Position numbers and translations under genes: made by a program. Shown in pieces: positions 35,593-43,969 of a stretch of DNA of 64,000 nucleotides (positions within the stretch are counted from its first letter, which is position 1; each line of letters starts with the position of its first letter). Below the pieces are notes generated by a model. The model did not search any database, was not told the origin of the DNA, and saw only the letters and a program-made list of their open reading frames with translations. Source of the stretch: Pseudalkalibacillus sp045920555 (GTDB lineage Bacteria; Bacillota; Bacilli; Bacillales; Fictibacillaceae); the NCBI RefSeq assembly GCF_045920555.1, contig NZ_CP174509.1:2170001-2234000 (forward strand), given 5' to 3'.

Positions 35593-36873
35593 ATGGAGAA
35601 TGTTGAAGAATTGAAACTTTTTGAGGAATTGGAATCTGAAGTTCGCAGCTATTGCAGGAGTTTCCCTGTAGTGTTTGATAAAGCCAAAGGCTATAAATTA
35701 TGGGATGAAAATGGTAACGAATATATCGATTTCTTTTCAGGGGCAGGGGCCTTGAATTACGGACATAATGATGAAAAGATGAAATCTGCATTGATCGATT
35801 ACATTACAGAGGATGGAATTACCCATTCCCTTGACATGGCTTCAGTTGCAAAGAGAAAATTCATACAAAAATTCAATGAGACTATTTTGGAACCACGTGG
35901 ATATGAGTACAAGATGATGTTCCCTGGACCGACTGGTACAAATACTGTAGAAAGTGCTCTGAAGTTAGCCAGGAAAGTGACAAGCCGTACAGATATCATC
36001 AGTTTCACAAACGGATTCCACGGGATGACAATCGGTTCCCTGTCTGTAACAGGAAATGCTGTTAAGAGAAAAGGGGCAGGGATTCCCTTACAAAATACAG
36101 TGACAATGCCATATGACAGTTTTGTCAACAATGGTACAGATAGCTTAGAGTATTTGGAGCGCTTCTTAGAGAATAATGGCAGCGGTGTGGAAACACCAGC
36201 AGCCATGATTTTTGAAACTGTCCAAGGTGAGGGTGGAATCAATGCTGCCAGCTATGAATGGATGAAAAAGATTGAAGAGATTTGTAAGAAATTTGATATC
36301 CTTCTGATTATAGATGACGTCCAGGCTGGAGTCGGACGTACAGGTACGTTCTTCAGTTTTGAAGAAGCTGGAATCAAGCCTGATATCGTCTGTATGTCCA
36401 AATCATTAAGTGGTTATGGATTGCCACTAGCCATCACCTTGATCCGTCCTGAACTCGATATTTGGACACCTGGTGAACATAATGGAACATTCCGTGGATT
36501 TAATCATGCGTTTGTAACAGCTGTAGCGGCTCTTGAGTATTGGGAGGATGAAAAATTCGAGAAAAGAATCCAAGAAAAATCAAGAGTTGTTCAGGAGTTC
36601 CTCATCAACCTTACTGATAAGTACCCTGAAATGGAAGGTGAAGTATGCGGCAGAGGACTGATGGTCGGGGTAGAAACAAAAAAAGAAGGACTATCTGCTG
36701 AAATAGCTGCTGAAGCCTTCAAACGAGGATTGATTATGGAGACTTCAGGACCTGAAGATGAAGTATTCAAACTTTTCCCACCGATCAATATTGATATGGA
36801 AGGTTTAGAAAAAGGGTTTGAAATCATAGAAGAAAGTGTAAAACATCTGGTGAAAGAACCAGTAACCAATTAA
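35593..36873 (+). CDS. ectB: Diaminobutyrate-2-oxoglutarate aminotransferase
   Basis: First step of ectoine synthesis: converts aspartate semialdehyde and glutamate to L-2,4-diaminobutyrate. 426-residue class III PLP transaminase. FFSGAGALNYGHN (about 47-59) and GPTGTNTVESALKLARK (about 113-129) bind the cofactor phosphate. IIDDVQAGVGRTG (about 238-250) holds the PLP-pairing aspartate and SKSLSGYG (about 270) the Schiff-base lysine. ATG at 35593 follows AAGGAGG. Confidence 0.96.
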   Translation: MENVEELKLFEELESEVRSYCRSFPVVFDKAKGYKLWDENGNEYIDFFSGAGALNYGHNDEKMKSALIDYITEDGITHSLDMASVAKRKFIQKFNETILEPRGYEYKMMFPGPTGTNTVESALKLARKVTSRTDIISFTNGFHGMTIGSLSVTGNAVKRKGAGIPLQNTVTMPYDSFVNNGTDSLEYLERFLENNGSGVETPAAMIFETVQGEGGINAASYEWMKKIEEICKKFDILLIIDDVQAGVGRTGTFFSFEEAGIKPDIVCMSKSLSGYGLPLAITLIRPELDIWTPGEHNGTFRGFNHAFVTAVAALEYWEDEKFEKRIQEKSRVVQEFLINLTDKYPEMEGEVCGRGLMVGVETKKEGLSAEIAAEAFKRGLIMETSGPEDEVFKLFPPINIDMEGLEKGFEIIEESVKHLVKEPVTN

Positions 36874-36902
36874 TAGAAGAGAATCAACAAGGAGGCAGAA
36901 AC

Positions 36903-37289
36903 ATGAAAGTCGTCAAACTAAAAGATGTAGTCAATTCTGAACATTCCATTGATGGAGGAAACTGGGTAAGCAGAAGATTGATTTTAAAGGATGATAACAT
37001 GGGCTATTCCGTCCATGACACAGTCATCAAGGCAGGTACAGAAACACACATTTGGTATCAAAACCATTTAGAGTCTGTCTATTGCATCGAGGGAGAAGGT
37101 GAGGTCATTACATTGAAAGATAATAAAGTATGGCCGATTGAAAAAGATACACTCTATGCTCTTGATGAAAATGATGAGCACCTGCTTCGTGCGAAGACTG
37201 ATATGCGAATGGTATGTGTATTCAATCCCCCTATCACTGGGAAGGAAATCCATGATGAAAATGGAGTTTATCCAGTTTTAGAAGGTTGA
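36903..37289 (+). CDS. ectC: L-ectoine synthase
   Basis: Closes N-gamma-acetyl-diaminobutyrate into ectoine by loss of water. 128-residue cupin that binds a metal ion. GYSVHDTVIKAGTETHIWYQ (about 32-51) and ESVYCIEGEGEV (about 56-67) form the barrel core. ATG at 36903 follows AAGGAGGCAG. The operon ends here with a terminator; no ectD hydroxylase or dedicated aspartokinase gene is adjacent. Confidence 0.96.
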   Translation: MKVVKLKDVVNSEHSIDGGNWVSRRLILKDDNMGYSVHDTVIKAGTETHIWYQNHLESVYCIEGEGEVITLKDNKVWPIEKDTLYALDENDEHLLRAKTDMRMVCVFNPPITGKEIHDENGVYPVLEG

Positions 37290-37315
37290 TGATAGGAAGG
37301 AAGGGCTGACTCAAA

Positions 37316-37338
37316 AAAGAGTTTGCTCTTCTTTTTTT
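37316..37338 (+). terminator. Terminator after ectC
   Basis: Short hairpin AAGAG-TTTG-CTCTT followed by CTTTTTTT; the A-tract before it extends the stem with the T-tract. Confidence 0.75.
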
Positions 37339-37410
37339 GGTTGTTAAATTTTAATGTAATTTTTCACTATAAGAAAGTATAAATATTTTCTTTAGTATAT
37401 GGGAACTAAG

Positions 37411-37492
37411 GCTCAACCTTCGCTAAAGCTCGGCTTTGCCAAGTTTTCCTTATTGAATTTCGCAATAATCAATCATTTAGAATAACAAAGCC
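37411..37492. repeat. Degenerate tail of the dispersed repeat (partial copy)
   Basis: GAATTTCGC (37458-37466) and a TAACAAAGCCT-like tail (37482-37492) match the right end and tail of the copy at 34496. The first half (37411-37447) also resembles 44837-44873. This is far less conserved than the other copies. With the spoIIG promoter it fills the 358-bp gap between ectC and spoIIGA. Confidence 0.4.
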
Positions 37493-37525
37493 TATTGATA
37501 ATAAAGCATGAATCCCCGTTAATCC

Positions 37526-37614
37526 AACCGACAAAAACTCTGTAAATCTTTCAAAATTAATAGCTTGCCCCCCACATAAACCGACAGACAATTTTATCCC
37601 CCTTGCGCTATACT
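37526..37614 (+). promoter_or_regulatory. spoIIG promoter with two candidate Spo0A boxes
   Basis: AACCGACA at 37526-37533 and again ACCGACA at 37580-37586 are inverse forms of the 0A box (TGTCGRN), 53 bp apart. The second overlaps a -35-like CCGACA (37581-37586), separated by 22 bp from TATACT (37609-37614). B. subtilis spoIIG has the same arrangement: a SigA promoter with a 22-bp spacer and Spo0A sites near -87 and -37. Confidence 0.7.
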
Positions 37615-37647
37615 AAGTGCACAGTTTTACTAGGAAAGGAGCGGCCA

Positions 37648-38571
37648 ATGACAATATATCTGGATGTCATTTGGTTTCTGAATTTCTGTATCGATTTTCT
37701 ATTATTGTGGTTGACCGCGGTGATTCTTAAAAGGAATATCTCTAAGAAAAGGTTGACCTTGGGTGCATTTTTAGGCTCTTTATATGTTTTGTTTTTATTT
37801 CTAGACGCAGCTATCCTCTATCACCCGATTCTGAAATTCATTTATTCTGTCTTCATCGTCATTACTACGTTCGGTTACAAGCGCTTTGGTTATTTTGTAC
37901 AAGGCTTATTCATGTTCTATTTTTCAACATTCATTACAGGAGGTGGAATTTTAGGGATTCATTATTTTTTAAAGAGTGATGCAGAAATAATGAACGGTGT
38001 TATCAAGACACAATCATCTGGAATGGGAGATCCGATCAGTTGGTTATTCGTCATTTTAATGATTCCGGTCATGCTTTATTTTACAAAGCGGAGAGTGGAT
38101 CAAATCGAAGTTCGAAAGCTTCGCTATGATCAAATTATGAATTTTGAATTGAAAATAGACTCAATCACCTTGAAAGGAATCGGCCTCTTAGATAGTGGAA
38201 ACCAGCTGCATGATCCGATTTCAAAGAACCCAGTCATGATTTTGGATATGACTGTTTTTTCGGACCAAGTGCCTGAAGCTGTAGTTCGGCAAGCAGAAAA
38301 CCTTGAATCGATCGGTGAATTGATGGATGAACCGAATCCATGGCAAGACCGCATGCGTATCATTCCTTATAGGGCTGTGGGAAGCAATAATCAATTTCTG
38401 ACTGGTTGCAAGGCAGATTCCCTTAATGTTTGGGAGAATGGTGTAAAGTACGAGACGTCCAATGTCATTGTGGGGTTATCGTTTACAAATATCTCAGGTG
38501 AAGGAGAGTATAACGCTATTCTTCATCCTAAGATGTTATCGAATGCAAAAGTAACTTCAACGGCATCATAG
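37648..38571 (+). CDS. spoIIGA: Sporulation sigma-E factor-processing peptidase SpoIIGA
   Basis: 307-residue membrane protease that removes the pro-sequence of SigE at the sporulation septum after the SpoIIR signal. Five membrane segments occupy about residues 5-150. The soluble half carries the aspartic-protease-like motif GLLDSGNQL (about 178-186). ATG at 37648 follows AGGAAAGGAG; the frame extension to 37603 lies in the promoter. sigE follows 34 bp downstream as one operon. Confidence 0.93.
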   Translation: MTIYLDVIWFLNFCIDFLLLWLTAVILKRNISKKRLTLGAFLGSLYVLFLFLDAAILYHPILKFIYSVFIVITTFGYKRFGYFVQGLFMFYFSTFITGGGILGIHYFLKSDAEIMNGVIKTQSSGMGDPISWLFVILMIPVMLYFTKRRVDQIEVRKLRYDQIMNFELKIDSITLKGIGLLDSGNQLHDPISKNPVMILDMTVFSDQVPEAVVRQAENLESIGELMDEPNPWQDRMRIIPYRAVGSNNQFLTGCKADSLNVWENGVKYETSNVIVGLSFTNISGEGEYNAILHPKMLSNAKVTSTAS

Positions 38572-38605
38572 AATTCCACTAAATAAAACCGGGGGAGGAT
38601 AATGA

Positions 38606-39325
38606 ATGGGGAAGCTGAAACTGCGACTTACGTTGTTCTGGTACAAACTCTTGATCAAATTGGGTGTGAAAACGGAAGAAATATATTACATAGGCGGAAA
38701 TGAAGCCCTTCCATCACCCCTTTCGAAAGATGAAGAAGCGTTATTGTTGAAAAAGCTGCCTAAAGGAGACAAAGCGGCAAGGGCAGTTTTGATCGAGAGG
38801 AATTTGCGTCTTGTCGTCTATATCGCCAGGAAATTTGAAAACACGGGGATCAATATCGAAGATCTGATCAGCATAGGTACAATCGGTCTTATAAAAGCTG
38901 TCAACACATTCAATCCTGAAAAAAAAATCAAACTAGCAACTTATGCTTCAAGATGTATTGAAAATGAAATATTGATGTATTTGCGACGCAATAACAAAAC
39001 GCGTTCGGAAGTATCATTTGATGAACCATTGAATGTCGACTGGGATGGTAATGAATTGTTACTATCCGATGTGCTGGGAACTGAGGAGGATATCATTACG
39101 CGAGATATCGAAGCGAGTGTGGATCGGAAGTTATTGGTCAAAGCCCTATATACATTATCACCGAGGGAAAAACAAATCATGGAGCTCAGGTTCGGCCTTG
39201 CCGGTGGCGAAGAGAAAACACAAAAGGATGTTGCAGATTTATTGGGTATTTCGCAATCATATATCTCTAGGCTTGAAAAGCGCATCATCAAAAGGCTTCA
39301 AAAAGAATTCAACAAAATGATGTAG
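38606..39325 (+). CDS. sigE: RNA polymerase sporulation sigma factor SigE
   Basis: Early mother-cell sigma factor of 239 residues, made as an inactive precursor. The N-terminal pro-sequence of about 27 residues (KLRLTLFWYKLLIKLGV amphipathic helix, then YYIGGNEALPSPLSKDEE around the cleavage site) is present. Region 2 (NLRLVVYIARKFENTG, LISIGTIGLIKAV, ATYASRCIENEILMYLRR) and region 4 (LSPREKQIMELRFGL, QKDVADLLGISQSYISRLE) follow. ATG at 38606 follows GGGGGAGG. Confidence 0.97.
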   Translation: MGKLKLRLTLFWYKLLIKLGVKTEEIYYIGGNEALPSPLSKDEEALLLKKLPKGDKAARAVLIERNLRLVVYIARKFENTGINIEDLISIGTIGLIKAVNTFNPEKKIKLATYASRCIENEILMYLRRNNKTRSEVSFDEPLNVDWDGNELLLSDVLGTEEDIITRDIEASVDRKLLVKALYTLSPREKQIMELRFGLAGGEEKTQKDVADLLGISQSYISRLEKRIIKRLQKEFNKMM

Positions 39326-39336
39326 AAGTACGGAAG

Positions 39337-39374
39337 AGGACTTGCCGTGTTGTTCATACGGCATGTCCTTTTTT
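39337..39374 (+). terminator. Terminator after sigE
   Basis: AGGACTTGCCGT pairs with ACGGCATGTCCT (12 bp with one internal T-T mismatch) around a 9-nt loop, then TTTTTT. Confidence 0.88.
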
Positions 39375-39475
39375 GCTTTATTCCCATTAACTCTGAGAAG
39401 TGTTTCCATGACTGGATTCTTTCAAAATCATTCCCATAATTTCCTGAAATCATCTTCAATAATTCAGGAGCTTGT

Positions 39476-39503
39476 GCATAAATTTTCCTCCTCAGGAGAT
39501 ACT
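39476..39503 (+). promoter_or_regulatory. SigF/SigG-type promoter of sigG
   Basis: GCATA (39476-39480), 17 bp, GATACT (39498-39503). This fits the forespore -35 (TGCATA) and the SigG -10 (CATACTA), consistent with SigF-started, SigG-autoregulated expression of sigG. Confidence 0.7.
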
Positions 39504-39539
39504 TTAGTTTGACAGTAACTCCCAATTGGAGGGGAAGAT

Positions 39540-40322
39540 ATGACACGAAATAAAGTAGAAATTTGTGGTGTAGATACATCTAAGCTTCCAGTGTTGAAAA
39601 ACCCTGAAATGAGAGTTTTATTCAAAGAAATGCAGAATGGAGATTTATCAGCAAGAGAAAAACTTGTGAATGGGAATCTGAGATTAGTCCTGAGTGTCAT
39701 CCAACGATTTAATAACCGAGGTGAATATGTCGACGATTTATTCCAAGTCGGTTGCATCGGATTGATGAAATCGATCGATAATTTCGATCTAGGTCAAAAT
39801 GTTAAGTTTTCTACCTATGCGGTCCCGATGATCATTGGTGAAATACGAAGGTACTTGCGTGATAATAATCCGATACGGGTTTCACGATCGTTACGGGATA
39901 TTGCTTATAAAGCCTTACAGGTACGTGATAAAATCGTCAGTAAGGAATCCCGTGAGCCGAACCCGACGGAAATTGCACGTGAACTAGGAGTTACGAAAGA
40001 AGAAGTTGTTTTTGCACTTGATGCGATTCAAGATCCCGTTTCATTGTTTGAGCCAATCTACAATGATGGCGGAGAACCTATCTATGTGATGGATCAGATA
40101 AGTGATGATAAACAGAAGGATTATCAGTGGATTGAGGAAATTGCATTGAGAGAAGCAATGACGCGATTGAATCAAAGGGAAAAATTGATATTGACCATGA
40201 GGTTTTTCCAAGGAAAAACCCAGATGGAAGTGGCTGATGAAATCGGGATTTCCCAAGCACAAGTTTCCCGCTTGGAAAAAGCCGCTATCACTCAAATGAA
40301 TAAAAGTATCCAAAGCAGTTGA
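39540..40322 (+). CDS. sigG: RNA polymerase sporulation sigma factor SigG
   Basis: Late forespore sigma factor, 260 residues. N-terminus RNKVEICGVDTSKLPVLKN is typical of SigG. Regions 2 (NLRLVLSVIQRFNNRGEYVD, FQVGCIGLMKSIDNFDL), 3 and 4 (LNQREKLILTMRFFQGKTQ, EVADEIGISQAQVSRLEK) are complete. There is no pro-sequence. ATG at 39540 follows TTGGAGGGG. It has its own promoter after the sigE terminator. In B. subtilis the order spoIIGA-sigE-sigG is the same. Confidence 0.97.
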   Translation: MTRNKVEICGVDTSKLPVLKNPEMRVLFKEMQNGDLSAREKLVNGNLRLVLSVIQRFNNRGEYVDDLFQVGCIGLMKSIDNFDLGQNVKFSTYAVPMIIGEIRRYLRDNNPIRVSRSLRDIAYKALQVRDKIVSKESREPNPTEIARELGVTKEEVVFALDAIQDPVSLFEPIYNDGGEPIYVMDQISDDKQKDYQWIEEIALREAMTRLNQREKLILTMRFFQGKTQMEVADEIGISQAQVSRLEKAAITQMNKSIQSS

Positions 40323-40331
40323 ATACCTGGA

Positions 40332-40368
40332 GAAGTCGATCATAAAAATGAGTCGGCTTCTTTTTTTT
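40332..40368 (+). terminator. Terminator after sigG
   Basis: GAAGTCGATCAT pairs imperfectly with ATGAGTCGGCTTC around AAAA, followed by eight T. Confidence 0.82.
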
Positions 40369-40489
40369 GTTCATTTTATATCACCTTGTCATATATTTTA
40401 TAAAGAAACATTGTTGTACTTATTTTTTAAGAAGGTGTGACACTTTTCATTGTTAAAACCATCTTTTAAAAAAGTCAGGGGCGATTACT

Positions 40490-40777
40490 GTGATAAAAAT
40501 TTCCGAATTTCAAGTCAAGGATGTTGTCAACGTATCAAACGGACGAAAACTAGGCCATATTGCTGATCTTGAGATCAATCTGAATTCCGGGAAGATAGAA
40601 GCGATCGTCATCCCCGGAGCAGGCAGGATGATGGGATTCATGCGAAAAGAAAATGATATCATCATCCCATGGAGGGATATCGTCAAAATCGGTAAAGATG
40701 TCATTCTCGTCAGGTTTGAAGATCAATCTGGAAGTGAGTTGGCTCCACAAGGATTCCATAATTCTTCAAAGAATTAA
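40490..40777 (+). CDS. ylmC: YlmC/YmxH family sporulation protein (PRC-barrel)
   Basis: 95-residue PRC-barrel protein: MIKISEFQVKDVVNVSNGRKLGHIADLEIN, then GRMMGFMRKENDIIIPWRDIVKIGKDVILV. The family is common in spore formers; its molecular role is unknown. GTG at 40490 follows AGGGGCG. In B. subtilis ylmA precedes it, but that gene is absent here. ylmD starts 106 bp further on. Confidence 0.85.
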   Translation: MIKISEFQVKDVVNVSNGRKLGHIADLEINLNSGKIEAIVIPGAGRMMGFMRKENDIIIPWRDIVKIGKDVILVRFEDQSGSELAPQGFHNSSKN

Positions 40778-40883
40778 AATGAGCAACGTATTCTCCAACA
40801 ATTCAACAACTTGTGATAAAATAGGAAGAGCTAAGCTTGTTATCGACAGAGATCCACGATGATGATTGTTGGAGGGTTGAAAA

Positions 40884-41696
40884 GTGGCTGATCCTTTTAC
40901 ACTTGAACACCGCACATATTACGGAATCGAAAAAACACTTGATAAGGTGACCGCAGGTTTTTCTACAAGACATGGCGGGGTGAGCCAAGAGCCATTTCGT
41001 ACCTTGAATTTAGGATTGCATGTGAATGATGATGAGGTAAATGTCATTGAAAACAGGAAACGCTTGGCTGAAGCAATCGGTACTCAGCTAAACCAGTGGG
41101 TTTTTGCTCACCAAGTCCATGACAATCAGATACAGAAAGTCGGACAGAAGGACAAGGGAAAGGGTTCAAACTCCTATGATTCGGGAATGATGGGGATAGA
41201 TGGATTGTTTACGAAGGAGAGAGACCTTGTTCTTGCCCTAGCATATGCAGACTGTGTACCGATTTATTTCTTTTCAAAAGAGGTCCATATCGTAGGCATC
41301 GCTCACGCAGGATGGAAAGGTTCTGTGAAAGGGATCGCTTCCCGTATGATTGAAACTTGGGTGAAAGAGGAAAATGTGCCTGTTGAATCGATCCATATTG
41401 TTGTTGGTCCATCAATCCAGCATTGTTGTTATGAGGTGGATCAACGTGTCATATCACAAGTTGATGGTGCTCTCGAAAGAGTGTACGATAGACCCTATAC
41501 CTCGACAGAAAATTCGAAATTTCAATTGAATCTACAGCAATTGAATAAGCAGCTTCTCTTGAAATCCGGAGTTTTAGAAGAAAACATCCATATTACGGAC
41601 CTTTGTACAAGCTGCAATGTAAATGAATTTTTTTCTCATAGAAAAGAAAAGGGATCAACTGGGAGAATGTTAGGGTTCATCAAGTTGGATCAATAG
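40884..41696 (+). CDS. ylmD: Peptidoglycan editing factor PgeF family protein (YlmD)
   Basis: 270-residue laccase-domain (DUF152/YfiH) protein. Family members are purine nucleoside phosphorylases or peptidoglycan editing factors. The metal-binding triad is visible: HQVHDN (about residue 74), ADCVPIYFF (about 125) and AHAGWKGSVKG (about 142). GTG at 40884 follows TTGGAGGG. It opens the ylmD-ylmE-sepF-ylmG-ylmH-divIVA run linked to division. Confidence 0.9.
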   Translation: MADPFTLEHRTYYGIEKTLDKVTAGFSTRHGGVSQEPFRTLNLGLHVNDDEVNVIENRKRLAEAIGTQLNQWVFAHQVHDNQIQKVGQKDKGKGSNSYDSGMMGIDGLFTKERDLVLALAYADCVPIYFFSKEVHIVGIAHAGWKGSVKGIASRMIETWVKEENVPVESIHIVVGPSIQHCCYEVDQRVISQVDGALERVYDRPYTSTENSKFQLNLQQLNKQLLLKSGVLEENIHITDLCTSCNVNEFFSHRKEKGSTGRMLGFIKLDQ

Positions 41697-41714
41697 GAGG
41701 TGTACATAGAACGA

Positions 41715-42392
41715 TTGACTATATCAGAAAACTTGCTTCAGATTAAAAATGACATAGCTCAAGCTTGTCAAAAGTCTAATAGAGACCAGGAAAAGGTATC
41801 AATCATTGCAGTGACAAAATACGTCAGTGTCGAAACTACCCAAGAAGCGGTTTCGGCAGGAATTGTCCATCTTGGTGAGAATCGAGATGATGGCTTTTTA
41901 CATAAATATGAACAGGTCAATGGAGATGTCCAATGGCATTTCATTGGTACACTCCAATCCCGAAAAGTAAAATCGATCATTGAAAAGGTTGATTATATCC
42001 ACTCATTGGACCGAATGTCACTTGCAAAGGAAATCAACAAAAGAACAAACCGCAAGATCAAATGTTTTGTCCAAGTTAATGTTTCTGAAGAAGAATCGAA
42101 GCACGGCTTAGATGCTGAAGAAGCTGTAGAGTTTATCAAAAAAGTATCACAGTATGAGCATATTGAAGTTGTAGGTTTGATGACGATGGCTCCATTCATA
42201 TCAGATGAAGAAAGGCTGCGAAAGATCTTTCGGACGATGCGTTTGCTGAAAGAAAAAGTACAAGCATTGGGCCTTTCACACGCACCTTGTTCAGAGCTAT
42301 CCATGGGAATGTCAAATGACTATAAGATTGCCGTAGAGGAAGGCGCTACTTTTGTCCGTATCGGTACATCATTAGTTGGAAAAGAAATATGA
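41715..42392 (+). CDS. ylmE: YggS family pyridoxal phosphate enzyme YlmE
   Basis: 225-residue PLP-binding protein of the YggS/PROSC family, linked to PLP homeostasis. The PLP lysine is in IIAVTKYVS (about residue 35), and GENRDD and HFIGTLQSRKV follow. The start is uncertain. A GTG at 41700 overlaps the ribosome site AGGAGG (41695-41700) itself; the TTG at 41715 aligns with the remembered B. subtilis N-terminus but is 14 nt from that site. TTG was chosen. sepF starts 12 bp after the stop. Confidence 0.85.
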   Translation: MTISENLLQIKNDIAQACQKSNRDQEKVSIIAVTKYVSVETTQEAVSAGIVHLGENRDDGFLHKYEQVNGDVQWHFIGTLQSRKVKSIIEKVDYIHSLDRMSLAKEINKRTNRKIKCFVQVNVSEEESKHGLDAEEAVEFIKKVSQYEHIEVVGLMTMAPFISDEERLRKIFRTMRLLKEKVQALGLSHAPCSELSMGMSNDYKIAVEEGATFVRIGTSLVGKEI

Positions 42393-42404
42393 GGAGGGCT
42401 CTCC

Positions 42405-42833
42405 ATGGGAATTAAATCAAGGTTGAAGAATTTTTTCGCATTTGATGACGATTTATATGATGAAGAAGATTATGAGGTAGAACAGCCAGAAGGTGAAGAA
42501 GTCGAACCAATGACTCGTTCACGCCGAGATCAGAAAAGTCAGAATATCGTCAGTTTACAAAGTGTTCAACAGCAAGTGAAAGTCGTTCTGATCGAGCCGA
42601 GGACATACTCTGAAGCACAAGAAATTGCAGATCAATTGAAGAACAGAAGAGCAGTCGTAATGAATCTGCAAAGAATCCCGCTTGACCAGGCAAAACGTAT
42701 TGTCGATTTTCTTAGCGGAACAGTGTACGCCATCGGTGGAGATATCCAAAAACTTGGTCCGAACACTTTCATGTGCACACCAGATAATGTAGACGTTTCA
42801 GGTGCAATTTCTGAAATGACTGGTGAAGAATAG
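42405..42833 (+). CDS. sepF: Cell division protein SepF
   Basis: 142-residue protein that bundles FtsZ filaments and tethers them to the membrane. It has an N-terminal amphipathic helix (MGIKSRLKNFFAFDD), an acidic linker and the SepF domain (about 60-140: VVLIEPRTYSEAQEIADQL, VVMNLQRIPLDQAKRIVDFL, SGTVYAIGGDIQKLG). ATG at 42405 follows GAGGAGGG. Confidence 0.95.
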   Translation: MGIKSRLKNFFAFDDDLYDEEDYEVEQPEGEEVEPMTRSRRDQKSQNIVSLQSVQQQVKVVLIEPRTYSEAQEIADQLKNRRAVVMNLQRIPLDQAKRIVDFLSGTVYAIGGDIQKLGPNTFMCTPDNVDVSGAISEMTGEE

Positions 42834-42858
42834 AAGCTTAAAAGGGTGGTTATAGAGA

Positions 42859-43113
42859 ATGCTAGAAGATATCCTAATATTTGCAATAGGAGCTTATCGA
42901 TGGTTGATCATCATTTATATTTTCATGTCCTGGGTACCTAATGCGAGAGAGTCATCCTTTGGTCAATTTTTAGGGTCGATTTGTGAACCGTTCCTCTCTC
43001 AATTCAGAAAAATCATACCACCGCTTGGAATGATTGATCTGTCACCAATCGCAGCATTGTTTGCACTGTTCTTTGCTGAGATCGGTGTCCGTGCATTATT
43101 TGATTATCTGTAG
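42859..43113 (+). CDS. ylmG: YggT family membrane protein YlmG
   Basis: 84-residue protein with two hydrophobic segments (about residues 3-25 and 58-80). It carries the YggT signature MSWVPNARES between the segments and PPLGMIDLSPIAAL before the second. The role is unknown; plant and cyanobacterial relatives affect nucleoid or division organisation. ATG at 42859 follows AAAGGGTGG. It lies between sepF and ylmH, as in B. subtilis. Confidence 0.88.
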   Translation: MLEDILIFAIGAYRWLIIIYIFMSWVPNARESSFGQFLGSICEPFLSQFRKIIPPLGMIDLSPIAALFALFFAEIGVRALFDYL

Positions 43114-43121
43114 GTGTCGAT

Positions 43122-43901
43122 ATGTCGATATATGATCATTTCAGACCAGAAGAACAGCCATTTGTGGATCAAGTGTTGGAATGGCGGAAACTCGTACTGG
43201 ATCAATACAGGGTCAAAGTTACAGATTTCCTGGATCCAAGAGAGCAGCAGATTGTAAAATCTCTTCTTGGTACGAATGATGAAGTCCGTTTTCAAATCTG
43301 GAAGGGGTACCAGGGCATTGAACGTTCAAGAGCCTTGCTGTACCCCATTTATTATGAACCTCAAGAGGAAGACTTTGAAATCGTATGTCTTGAGGCAGAT
43401 TATCCATCAAAATTTGTCACCATCCATCATTCAGACGTCCTTGGTTCTTTAATGAGCCTCGGCTTGAAACGGAAGAAATTCGGTGATATTTTAATGGATG
43501 ACTCCAAATTTCAACTCATTCTGGCAAGTGAGATTGCAGACTACGTCCGTTTGAATTTCAATTCGGTAGGGAAGACATCTGTAAGTACAAATGTGATTTC
43601 CCATGACAAATTGAACAGCAAGGACGAAGAATGGGCGACGGCAGCAAGTACAGTAAGTTCTTTGAGGTTAGATGTCGTATTGTCCGAAGTATTTCGTCTA
43701 TCACGGTCAAAGGTGGTACCTTACATAACGAACAAAAAAGTAAAGCTGAATTGGAAGATTGTCGATCAGCCTTCAAGAATTTTAGAAGAAGGAGACCATC
43801 TTTCTGTACGAGGTATTGGAAGAGCGAAACTCATTTCTATTGATGGTAAAAGTAAAAAAGGGAAATGGAAAATTACGTATGGTACAAAAAATTCCAAATA
43901 A
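43122..43901 (+). CDS. ylmH: S4-domain RNA-binding protein YlmH
   Basis: 259-residue protein with an N-terminal YlmH domain and a C-terminal S4 RNA-binding domain (about 180-240: LRLDVVLSEVFRLSRSKVVPYITNKKVKLNWK). Recent work implicates YlmH in rescuing stalled ribosomes by marking nascent chains on 50S subunits. ATG at 43122 follows TAGGTG, 8 bp after ylmG. Confidence 0.9.
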   Translation: MSIYDHFRPEEQPFVDQVLEWRKLVLDQYRVKVTDFLDPREQQIVKSLLGTNDEVRFQIWKGYQGIERSRALLYPIYYEPQEEDFEIVCLEADYPSKFVTIHHSDVLGSLMSLGLKRKKFGDILMDDSKFQLILASEIADYVRLNFNSVGKTSVSTNVISHDKLNSKDEEWATAASTVSSLRLDVVLSEVFRLSRSKVVPYITNKKVKLNWKIVDQPSRILEEGDHLSVRGIGRAKLISIDGKSKKGKWKITYGTKNSK

Positions 43902-43969
43902 GAGAAGGATTTGGTATTGAATATGTCGAAAATGAAAGAAAGTAAAGACATCGATACGGGGGTGGCGTC

